Part shown: in pieces, positions 1 to 6,068 of the stretch
Layout: each line of letters opens with the position of its first letter
Numbering within the stretch: position 1 is the first letter of the stretch
NCBI GenBank assembly: GCA_030609665.1
Contig: JAUWBW010000035.1
Span: 1-11,821, forward strand
Source of the DNA: Methanosarcinaceae archaeon
GTDB taxonomy: Archaea > Halobacteriota > Methanosarcinia > Methanosarcinales > Methanosarcinaceae
Reading direction: 5' to 3'
DNA: 11,821 bases
Position numbers and translations under genes: made by a program
The notes under the pieces: model-generated
The model's database searches: none
What the model saw: only the letters and a program-made list of their open reading frames with translations
What the model was told of the DNA's origin: nothing

Positions 1-1
1 G

Positions 2-868
2 CCATGCTCTGCAAAGAAACCTTATGGAATTTCAAATTCACACCAGAAATTTATCAGGGCACTTGGGAAGGGGCGCAAGTTCGTTCACGAGGTCATTATC
101 ACATCCCCGCTTGGAATTGTTCCGCGTGAACTTGAACTTACCTATCCTGCCGCGCATTATGATATTGCGGTGACTGGATACTGGGATGCAGAGGAAAAAA
201 TATGGGTTAGTGATTGTCTTGCAAATTATCTGTCAAAACACAGTTATTCGACCATTGTTGCTCATGTGGAAGGTGCATATCGTGATATCTGCGAATCTGT
301 TAGCAAAGAACTTGGGATAGAGTTCATCTACACGAGTAGCGGCAATGTGACATCACATGAATCGCTACGAAACTTAAAGGATACTGTTTCAGAACTTTGC
401 GACGGGCGTAAACGTTCGGCTGAGACCGTGAAAAAGGACATGCTGCGCAAGATCGCAGATTACCAGTTCGGACACGGGGCTGGCGAGATACTAATACCTG
501 AACGTGCAGTCATTAAGGCTCCATTTCCAAAACATCAGGTGTATGTTGATAAGACCCATGTCGCAACCCTTGTGCCACAATACGGCACACTCGCAATTAC
601 GATAGCCGGAGCAGAGATGTTGCTGCCACTTGACAGATATGTGGTTACGATCGAGGATTTCGTGCCAAAGGGCTCGATACTTGCTGTCGGTGTAACCGGT
701 GCAGACCTTGATATTCGACCAAACGATGAAGTGTTCGTGTCAGGTAGTAAGGCATTCTGTGTCGGGCGCGCGGTGATGAACGGAAAAGAAATAGAAGAAT
801 CTACGCGTGGTGTAGCTGTTGACCTGAGGCATGTGAAAAAAATCCTCCATCCAGTCGGATTTACTTAG
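2..868 (+). CDS. arcS: Archaeosine synthase ArcS, C-terminal part (5'-truncated by window edge)
   Basis: ArcS (TgtA2, DUF5591 family) works with a radical SAM partner to convert preQ0 at tRNA position 15 into archaeosine. The frame is open from base 2, so the start lies outside the window; 288 residues are visible. The first visible residues carry the family motif PC-X3-KPY-X2-S-X2-H (PCSAKKPYGISNSH), followed by LGIVPRELELTYPAAHYDI and VTGYW, typical of the catalytic domain. Visible residues about 211-286 form a PUA RNA-binding domain ending in VDLRHVKK. No radical SAM or aminotransferase gene is visible next to it. Oddity: the last eight residues (ILHPVGFT) and the stop codon lie in sequence that matches a hairpin repeat found again at 1730-1824, so the terminus may derive from a repeat. 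Family assignment is confident; the N-terminal TGT-like region cannot be judged. Confidence 0.93.
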   Translation, partial: PCSAKKPYGISNSHQKFIRALGKGRKFVHEVIITSPLGIVPRELELTYPAAHYDIAVTGYWDAEEKIWVSDCLANYLSKHSYSTIVAHVEGAYRDICESVSKELGIEFIYTSSGNVTSHESLRNLKDTVSELCDGRKRSAETVKKDMLRKIADYQFGHGAGEILIPERAVIKAPFPKHQVYVDKTHVATLVPQYGTLAITIAGAEMLLPLDRYVVTIEDFVPKGSILAVGVTGADLDIRPNDEVFVSGSKAFCVGRAVMNGKEIEESTRGVAVDLRHVKKILHPVGFT

Positions 869-916
869 AGTATATGAATTTTTTTAAATTTAAGAATTAA
901 TACTATGTTTTGTCCC

Positions 917-968
917 AACCGCAGCAGAGTTGCCTCTATTTTTATTCTCTTCGGTCCTCTGCGGTTTT
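917..968 (+). terminator. Hairpin plus T-run downstream of arcS
   Basis: AACCGCAG (917-924) pairs with CTGCGGTT (959-966), an 8-bp stem, and the 3' side runs into TTTTT. It lies 50 bases past the arcS stop codon in the right orientation to end its transcript. Archaeal termination depends mainly on T-tracts, so the hairpin may be accessory. Confidence 0.5.
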
Positions 969-1377
969 TCGAATCGTCTAGAAAATAATAAAAATTTCTG
1001 TAAATTTTAAAAAACCACAAGTTTATTAACCTTCAACCACTTATGACAATATGTAATCACTTAATGCAGATTACATTCGTGATTGAAAATCAATAAATAG
1101 CGTAACTAAACGCTTAAATATTTCATTGGTACGATCACATTTACAATAATAGTTAGAATCATTAATAATATTTAATTTACAACATCATTAAATAATTCAA
1201 ATTTCATATACACAAGGGAGCAAGATAGTCATTTACAGGGTGAAGTTTTAGCAGATAAAAAAAGATATGATGGTGGGTATTGACAAAGGCATTTTTCAGG
1301 GTTTAAATAAATATACTAAATCCTAAAATTGCAGGAGCAAGGCACCCCACAACAGTCTACATGACTGTAAGGACAAG

Positions 1378-1521
1378 ATGAGTGGTCTGGTTCAGGATTC
1401 TCAGCAATTCAACAATAAATGGGTTGTATTCATATCGAATCTAACATGCAAACAACATGATGCAAAAACATTTACAATCATTGTTTCTATTGTGATATTG
1501 TGGAAAAAGTTCGACACATAA
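1378..1521 (+). CDS. Possible 47-aa small protein (doubtful)
   Basis: I do not recognise this protein. ATG at 1378 follows an AAGGA-like site (1369-1373), and 47 codons run to TAA at 1519. The last third (residues about 30-40, FTIIVSIVILW) is hydrophobic enough for a short membrane segment, followed by KKFD. The same frame has a 19-codon ORF just upstream (ATG 1267 to TAA 1324), so the two could be pieces of one decayed gene. The length is within chance expectation in AT-rich DNA. I report it only because it is the longest ORF with a plausible start in the spacer. Confidence 0.15.
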   Translation: MSGLVQDSQQFNNKWVVFISNLTCKQHDAKTFTIIVSIVILWKKFDT

Positions 1522-1536
1522 AAACACGGACAACAA

Positions 1537-1558
1537 CTTGTACGGAACATTGTACAAG
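1537..1558. repeat. CTTGTAC-N8-GTACAAG palindrome
   Basis: Perfect 7-bp arms at 1537-1543 and 1552-1558 with an 8-base spacer. The same TTGTAC/GTACAA half-sites, with a 6-base spacer, occur in the pycBA promoter at 7866-7883. No gene start lies close enough to assign it as an operator. Confidence 0.4.
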
Positions 1559-1664
1559 CACAGTATTAGCATTTGAGGGATAATCAAATCTGACTGGTAG
1601 ATACATCAGAAATCCTTTCTCTTGTTATGTTGTAAATTATTTTAGTTCTACTATTTTTGTATAT

Positions 1665-1851
1665 AGTACATAATGTAAAATTATGTCAGTCCGATTTTGT
1701 CGGACTCCTTGTATAAAGTACGAGGTCTTCGAGTAAATCCGACCTACATGGAGGATTATCTCGATAATAAAAGCCTTGCATAGGCTCAGACGAGAAAATC
1801 CTCCCTGTCGGTCGGATTTACTCGCACTATATATTTATAAAATATATACTA
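1665..1851 (+). repeat. Structured repeat element, copy B, with inverted hairpin pair
   Basis: The element starts with AGTACATAAT (1665-1674, also found at 8071-8080). A small hairpin follows (AGTCCGA/TCGGACT, 1688-1694 and 1700-1706). The core is a near-perfect inverted repeat: 1730-1763 pairs with 1791-1824, including a perfect 15-bp outer arm (1730-1744 with 1810-1824). A short AGCCT/AGGCT hairpin (1772-1776 and 1782-1786) sits in the apex. Each arm is itself a hairpin of the form CGAG-NN-AATCC-N12-GGATT-NN-CTCG. The tail, 1825-1851, is almost pure A/T and contains a TATA box. Segment 1791-1851 is homologous to 8099-8158. It resembles a MITE or a structured RNA-like repeat; no target-site duplication longer than 2 bp is visible. 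Confidence 0.7.
1834..1849 (+). promoter_or_regulatory. TATA box, probable dnaG promoter
   Basis: TTTATAAAATATATAC lies about 50-60 bases before the dnaG ATG. A start about 25 bases downstream, near 1866, would give a leader of about 30 nt. This box lies wholly inside the tail of the structured repeat, so the repeat appears to provide the promoter. Confidence 0.5.
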
Positions 1852-1897
1852 TGAAAAACGCACAATAATAGATAATTAAATTGTGGAGAATAAAAAT

Positions 1898-3226
1898 ATG
1901 CAAAATACAGATACTACAAAATACATCATTCATTCCAAGATTAACGCGGACGGGGTCATTGAGCGTCCTGATATAGTAGGTGCCATTTTCGGTCAGACCG
2001 AAGGACTGCTTGGCTCGGACCTTGACCTGCGCGACCTTCAAAAAACAGGTCGTATAGGCAGGATAGAGGTTATTGTAAATACAAAAGGCGGGAAAGCAAG
2101 AGGAAACATCCTGATCCCTTCAAGTCTTGATAAGATCGAGACATCAATCCTGGCAGCGTCACTTGAAACGATTGACAGGGTCGGTCCTTGCAGTGCAAAG
2201 ATCGAGATAACCAACGTTGAGGATGTACGTGCTACAAAGAGGCAACAGATCGTTGACAGGGCGAAGTTCATTCTCACCGATATGTTCGATGTGAATCTGC
2301 CTGAATCACAGGAGATCGCTGACGAGGTACGTCAGTCCGTGCGCATTGAGGAAATGCAATATTACGGTAAGAAAAAGATCCCATGCGGCCCTAATATGCT
2401 CGAATCGGATGCTATTGTGGTTGTCGAAGGGCGTGCTGATGTACTTAACCTTTTGCGCTATGGTATCAAGAACACAGTTTGTGTCGGCGGTACAAACGTT
2501 CCGCCTGAAGTTGCAGAACTTACCAAAACAAGAACAGTTACTGCATTCACCGATGGTGACCGTGGGGGTGAACTTATCATTAAGGAACTTCTTCAGGTTG
2601 CAGATATTGATTATATTGCCAGGGCGCCTGACGGAAAAACTGTGGAAGACCTTGTTCAGAGGGAGATCGTGCGGGCACTGCGCCAGAAGGTACCTGTTGA
2701 ACAGGCTATGGAGAAATATGCTATTCGCCAGTCAGATCAACATAAGGCCAAAAGGGTTTCAAGGTTGCCAAAACGGAGTGAACGAAGAGGTGCAGAAGTT
2801 AAGAGGCCTGTGGCTGAAAAGGTTGAGACGGTTCCTGCAAAACGACGCGAGAGAACAGTGTCAGAACCATCACAACAGCGCCGCGGGGCACCTGCAAGAA
2901 AAGTTGAATCAAAGCCAAAAGCTGCAGTATCTGCAAAGGAAGCAATGGAAAGTAACAGATTCAAATCTCATGTGGATGCATTGGCGGGCACACTTGGAGC
3001 GCGCCTGTTAGGATCAGATGATGATGTAGTTGAGGAAACTGCAGTTCGCGATCTGGTACACACATTAAAAGAGAGCAGTGAAATTGTTAAAAGTGTTGTA
3101 TTCGACGGCGTAATAACTCAGAGGATACTTGATATTGCGGCAGATAAGGGAATTGAGAATCTCGTTGGCGTTAAGGTAGGGAATATATCAAAAAGCCCTG
3201 CAGCAGTGAAAGTATTTACAGTATAG
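1898..3226 (+). CDS. dnaG: Archaeal DnaG primase-like protein
   Basis: Archaeal DnaG has a bacterial-type TOPRIM domain and is best known as an RNA-exosome subunit that binds Csl4 and aids poly(A)-rich substrates; primase activity has also been reported. I take ATG at 1898 (442 aa), because GGAG (1885-1888) sits 9 bases upstream; an in-frame GTG at 1883 would overlap that site. Residues 1-165 are the conserved N-terminal domain (GAIFGQTEGLLG, DLQKTGRIGR). Residues about 170-250 are TOPRIM, with VVEGRAD (catalytic Glu near 177) and FTDGDRGG (Asp219 and Asp221). Residues about 280-345 are a basic, low-complexity linker rich in Lys, Arg, Glu and Gln, and 350-442 form the C-terminal domain (LGARLLGSD, VVFDGVITQRILDIA). 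All expected parts are present. It is monocistronic here, with its own terminator-like hairpin downstream. Confidence 0.95.
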   Translation: MQNTDTTKYIIHSKINADGVIERPDIVGAIFGQTEGLLGSDLDLRDLQKTGRIGRIEVIVNTKGGKARGNILIPSSLDKIETSILAASLETIDRVGPCSAKIEITNVEDVRATKRQQIVDRAKFILTDMFDVNLPESQEIADEVRQSVRIEEMQYYGKKKIPCGPNMLESDAIVVVEGRADVLNLLRYGIKNTVCVGGTNVPPEVAELTKTRTVTAFTDGDRGGELIIKELLQVADIDYIARAPDGKTVEDLVQREIVRALRQKVPVEQAMEKYAIRQSDQHKAKRVSRLPKRSERRGAEVKRPVAEKVETVPAKRRERTVSEPSQQRRGAPARKVESKPKAAVSAKEAMESNRFKSHVDALAGTLGARLLGSDDDVVEETAVRDLVHTLKESSEIVKSVVFDGVITQRILDIAADKGIENLVGVKVGNISKSPAAVKVFTV

Positions 3227-3509
3227 TAATTGTGACAAATTGAGATGGGAAATGTGCTAGAGGGCTTTTAGAAACATTTCCTATCGACTTCTTTTACCAA
3301 CACTTTAAATATATATATATAAAAATGCTATCAGCCTGCTGGTTTATAACGATTAATCATAAGCAACATATATAAATGTTTATATACTACCGCTAGGAAG
3401 TGACATTCCGCCAACAACGGTTTTATTCAAGTCAAAAGAGTAATTATATGTTAGCCATTTTGGCTAAGGTTGTGAATTATAAATTGTTATAAGGGTAGGT
3501 TAGTTATAT
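3227..3509. promoter_or_regulatory. AT-rich spacer with UPF0058 promoter signals
   Basis: Two TATA-like boxes precede the UPF0058 gene: GTTTATATAC (3379-3388) and AATTATATG (3442-3450). Directly after the second is a perfect dyad, TTAGCCA-TTT-TGGCTAA (3451-3467), 43 bases before the ATG. If the second box is used, the dyad falls between the TATA box and the start site, the usual place for an archaeal repressor operator. If the first is used, it would be a hairpin in a leader of about 100 nt. The AT-run at 3305-3325 has no assigned role. Confidence 0.4.
3248..3281 (+). terminator. Hairpin downstream of dnaG
   Basis: GGAAATGT (3248-3255) pairs with ACATTTCC (3274-3281), an 8-bp stem with an 18-nt loop, 21 bases after the dnaG stop. 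A pyrimidine-rich stretch (CTTCTTTTACC) follows at about 3288-3298. Likely a transcript end or 3' stability hairpin. Confidence 0.4.
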
Positions 3510-3794
3510 ATGCACAAAGATGAACTAATTCAGCTACATACATTGATGGCACAGATTAAGAAACACTTTGAATGCGACGAATCCAGTTGCGATTTTGACG
3601 AATATCACTCATTGTCTATAAGTCCTGTACATATCCATCGCAGTAAGGCAGAACACAAACATGCGATCTTTGTTCTTGGAAACGAACTTGCTTCTATAAT
3701 ATCTGATGATGAATACTCAGGCATTGGAAGAACATCTGCAAGGATGCAGGAACTTGCATCACGCGCCGGTTCTGAAATTGTACATAGCAACTAA
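3510..3794 (+). CDS. UPF0058 family protein (archaeal, function unknown)
   Basis: This 94-residue protein begins MHKDELIQLHTLMAQIKKHFE, the hallmark N-terminus of the UPF0058 family (Pfam PF01893), small soluble archaeal proteins without an assigned function. Length matches the family. The middle section is rich in His, Cys and acidic residues (CDESSCDFDEYHS, VHIHRSKAEHKHA), which could bind a metal, although that is only an inference from composition. There is no signal peptide or membrane segment. The ATG is chosen from the family start; the upstream Shine-Dalgarno site is weak. Its TAA stop overlaps the stop of the converging acetyltransferase gene by four bases, leaving no room for a separate terminator. 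Confidence 0.88.
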   Translation: MHKDELIQLHTLMAQIKKHFECDESSCDFDEYHSLSISPVHIHRSKAEHKHAIFVLGNELASIISDDEYSGIGRTSARMQELASRAGSEIVHSN

Positions 3795-4318
3795 ATAGAA
3801 CCCGGAATCTTGAAAGCAGGTCCATTTCTGATGGGGATGACCTGTTTTTGCAATGGATTATCCAAAGCATACAATAAACATTGTGGAGATGTTCGTATCT
3901 TCATGATAATTCCATCTTCCCCATCAAAATAATATTTTTTTTCAATCCAGCAAGGCACGAATCCAACTCGCTGGTACAACTTTTGTGCGCGCACGTTGCT
4001 TATACGAACTTCAAGGCCGGCATACTGGATTGAGTTTTCATAAAATATCTTCAATATGGCATGGACAAGCTGGGTTCCAATACCACGACTTTTGTATTCA
4101 TCTTTGACAGCAAGTGCGAATATGCGTCCTTCGTTCTCATTTAGTTGGTATCCTACCACAAAGCCAACAATTTCATCGTTTTTTACGGCTACCAGAAATC
4201 CGTTCATATTCATTTCATAGAAATTGATGTAAACAAAAGTATCGTGGTCACTAAAAGCCTCTTGTTCAATTAAAAAGACCTCTTCAAAATCATCTGGAAC
4301 AAAGCGTCGTATGTTCAT
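3791..4318 (-). CDS. GNAT family N-acetyltransferase (RimI-like)
   Basis: Transfers an acetyl group from acetyl-CoA to an amine, probably a protein N-terminus or a small molecule; the substrate cannot be read from sequence. I start at ATG 4318 (175 aa) rather than the TTG one codon upstream. Motif A, the acetyl-CoA binding loop, is at residues 65-85 (IFALAV...EYKSRGIGTQLV), and motif B is at 102-120 (LEVRISNVRAQKLYQRVGF) followed by a YY pair near 130, all typical of RimI-type enzymes. The N-terminal IRRFVPDDFEEVFLIEQEAF also fits. After the domain ends near residue 142 comes a tail of about 33 residues without similarity I recognise, ending inside the convergent UPF0058 stop. It is a single gene with its own promoter. 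Confidence 0.88.
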   Translation of the reverse strand: MNIRRFVPDDFEEVFLIEQEAFSDHDTFVYINFYEMNMNGFLVAVKNDEIVGFVVGYQLNENEGRIFALAVKDEYKSRGIGTQLVHAILKIFYENSIQYAGLEVRISNVRAQKLYQRVGFVPCWIEKKYYFDGEDGIIMKIRTSPQCLLYALDNPLQKQVIPIRNGPAFKIPGSI

Positions 4319-4378
4319 CAATGATATGTTACGTCACTAATACTAAAAAAGAATATTGAGTATTAAATCTAATAGACT

Positions 4379-4396
4379 TTTTATTTTTTTCGAGAA
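4379..4396 (-). promoter_or_regulatory. BRE/TATA-like promoter of the acetyltransferase gene
   Basis: On the minus strand the sequence reads CTCGAAAAAAATAAAAAG: a CGAAA-type BRE directly followed by an A/T-rich TATA element, about 60-75 bases upstream of ATG 4318. A 7-bp dyad, TAATACT/AGTATTA (4338-4344 and 4359-4365), lies between the box and the gene, near the expected start site. Confidence 0.45.
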
Positions 4397-4525
4397 TTGT
4401 GCTTTCTTAGTAATATTAGTTGAAATGTTTCGGGTTTTGCCATTTTCCCGACAGTCTCATTTTCTGGAATATCACAAATTGTAATCAAATCACGTGTAAA
4501 TTTGCGTTTCTTTGAAAGTCAAGTC

Positions 4526-4546
4526 AGAAAAATAATTCGAAAAATC
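4526..4546 (-). terminator. T-rich terminator after pycA
   Basis: On the minus strand, just after the pycA TGA, come two T-tracts (GATTTTTCGAATTATTTTTC). Consecutive T-runs are the usual archaeal termination signal. A small TCGGG/CCCGA hairpin (4430-4434 and 4447-4451) lies about 100 bases further on. Confidence 0.45.
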
Positions 4547-4553
4547 GGAAGGT

Positions 4554-6038
4554 TCACGACTTCTCCGAATCCCTGACAGAATTAACATAAGCCACGACCG
4601 CAGCACTTATCGCTGCAACCTTCTGTTCGCGGTTATCAAGTGCAGATGCAAGAGTTGCGCCTTTTTCGGCATCTTCCTCGACAACCCTTTTCACATCATC
4701 AAGTATATTATAGTCATCAATAAAATGGGTTGTAAGATTACCACTTCTGAAAGCCTCATGCCTGAGAACAGCCTTGTGGAACGGAATGTTGGTCGTAACA
4801 CCCACAACCACATATTCATACAGTGCACGCTCCATACGTGCGATCGCTTCATCACGATCACGTCCCCAGACACTCAATTTCGATATCATAGAATCATAAT
4901 ACGGCGAGATATGATACCCCACATGTACCCCACTATCCACACGTACACCCGGTCCGCCTGCCGATCGATATTTTTTAATCTTACCCGGGGATGGTGCAAA
5001 ATCATTCAACGGGTCTTCAGCATTGATACGACATTCAATTGCCCAGCCATTGATCTTGATATCTTCCTGCTTGTAAGGCAACCTGTCACCGCATGCAATA
5101 TGCATCTGGTCTTTCGCAAGATCGATGCCAGTCACCATCTCAGTAATCGTATGCTCGACCTGAAGACGTGTATTGACTTCAAGGAAATAATAATCACCTT
5201 TTGAATACATGAACTCCACTGTTCCTGCATTCTCATAACCGATAGCCTTTGCCGCTTTTATAGCAGTTTCACCCATTTCCTTGCGAAGTTCGGGGGTCAT
5301 AATCGGAGATGGCGCTTCCTCTATCAGTTTTTGATGTCTGCGCTGGATGGAACATTCCCTGTCTGAAACATAAACAGTATTGCCATACTTGTCTGCAAGT
5401 ATCTGAAACTCGATGTGTCTGGGTTCTTCAACATATTTCTCAATAAAAACAGTTGGATCTCCAAACGCCGACTGTGCCACAGATTGGATTGCACCGAGAG
5501 CATGATCGAACTCCTCCTTTGAATGCACGACCTTCATGCCAATCCCGCCACCACCTGCAGATGATTTAATGATCACGGGATATCCGATCGAATCCGCGAC
5601 CTCAATAGCCTCATCCACACTTTCAATGGGATCTTCAATACCGGGCACAACAGGAACACCTGCTTTTTTCATCGCAGTCTTTGCCGCGATCTTACTTCCC
5701 ATCTGTTCAATAGCGCTACTCGGAGGACCAATAAATGTAATCCCATTATCTTCGCATTTTTGTGCAAAAACGGCGTTCTCGGATAAGAACCCATATCCGG
5801 GATGAATGCCATCAGCACCGGACTCTTTCGCAACGGCAATGATCGCATCCATATTCAGATAACTCTGGCTGGCTGGTGCCGGACCTATGAAGTAAGCCTC
5901 ATCTGCGTATTTAGTAAAAAGAGCATTCTTGTCCGCTTCCGAATACACGGCAACAGTAGGGACCTCCAATTCACGGCACGCACGCATAGCACGGATCGCG
6001 ATCTCGCCCCTGTTTGCAACAAGCACTTTTTTAAACAT
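4554..6038 (-). CDS. pycA: Pyruvate carboxylase subunit A (biotin carboxylase)
   Basis: Carboxylates the biotin carried on PycB using ATP and bicarbonate, the first half-reaction of pyruvate to oxaloacetate, which feeds the partial TCA path of methanogens. The 494-residue length is normal. Residues 1-115 are the N-terminal domain (VANRGEIAIRAMRAC, HPGYGFLSEN). The ATP-grasp core has the Gly-rich loop AGGGGIGMK (161-169), HQKLIEE (235-241, Lys237), VEFMY (Glu275), and EVNTRLQVEHTITE (287-300, with Glu287, Asn289, Arg291). Arg337 lies in ECRINAED. These match the E. coli AccC active-site residues offset by one. The tail from about 447 is a short helical extension. A strong GGGGTGA site precedes the ATG. 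It is 30 bases downstream of pycB, so the two are cotranscribed. An acetyl-CoA carboxylase role is unlikely because the partner is a pyruvate carboxyltransferase. Confidence 0.96.
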   Translation of the reverse strand: MFKKVLVANRGEIAIRAMRACRELEVPTVAVYSEADKNALFTKYADEAYFIGPAPASQSYLNMDAIIAVAKESGADGIHPGYGFLSENAVFAQKCEDNGITFIGPPSSAIEQMGSKIAAKTAMKKAGVPVVPGIEDPIESVDEAIEVADSIGYPVIIKSSAGGGGIGMKVVHSKEEFDHALGAIQSVAQSAFGDPTVFIEKYVEEPRHIEFQILADKYGNTVYVSDRECSIQRRHQKLIEEAPSPIMTPELRKEMGETAIKAAKAIGYENAGTVEFMYSKGDYYFLEVNTRLQVEHTITEMVTGIDLAKDQMHIACGDRLPYKQEDIKINGWAIECRINAEDPLNDFAPSPGKIKKYRSAGGPGVRVDSGVHVGYHISPYYDSMISKLSVWGRDRDEAIARMERALYEYVVVGVTTNIPFHKAVLRHEAFRSGNLTTHFIDDYNILDDVKRVVEEDAEKGATLASALDNREQKVAAISAAVVAYVNSVRDSEKS

Positions 6039-6068
6039 GTTTCTTCACCCCTTCCTTCCAATCTCACT

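Larger units (their letters stand above)
869..1897. other. Gene-poor AT-rich spacer, about 1 kb, between arcS and dnaG
   Basis: No ORF of convincing size lies on either strand. Besides the terminator-like hairpin and the structured repeat, the stretch holds several perfect dyads: ATGTAATC/GATTACAT (1051-1058 and 1069-1076, 10-bp spacer), AGCGT/ACGCT (1099-1103 and 1110-1114), ACAGTC/GACTGT (1352-1357 and 1363-1368, 5-nt loop), and CTTGTAC/GTACAAG (1537-1543 and 1552-1558). A 47-codon ORF is at 1378-1521. The hairpin segment at 839-866 and the one at 1791-1824 are direct-repeat relatives flanking most of this spacer, which hints that the segment was inserted or duplicated, but no integrase or transposase is recognisable. 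Confidence 0.5.

Noticed and set aside
1330..1420. tRNA-like look, with a GGTTCAGGATTC segment near 1390
   Set aside because: No acceptor stem, anticodon arm or proper T-loop could be built around it.
1665..1851. Full transposon or CRISPR array
   Set aside because: There is no transposase ORF and no regularly spaced direct repeats with unique spacers. Only inverted hairpins are present, and no target-site duplication beyond 2 bp.
1883..1897. GTG start of dnaG at 1883
   Set aside because: It lies in the TGGAG ribosome site that serves ATG 1898, and the family normally begins at the MQNTDTTKYIIHSK sequence.
3302..3389. A further copy of the structured repeat (AT-rich run ending TATATACTAC)
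   Set aside because: It shares only the TATATACTA ending. The CGAG/AATSC hairpin core is absent, so the match could be simple AT-rich chance.
4725..5204. Plus-strand ORF of 159 codons opposite pycA, and similar ORFs opposite pycB, the helicase and endA
   Set aside because: They are antisense to strongly conserved genes, show no recognisable domains and have no ribosome sites, so they are shadow frames.
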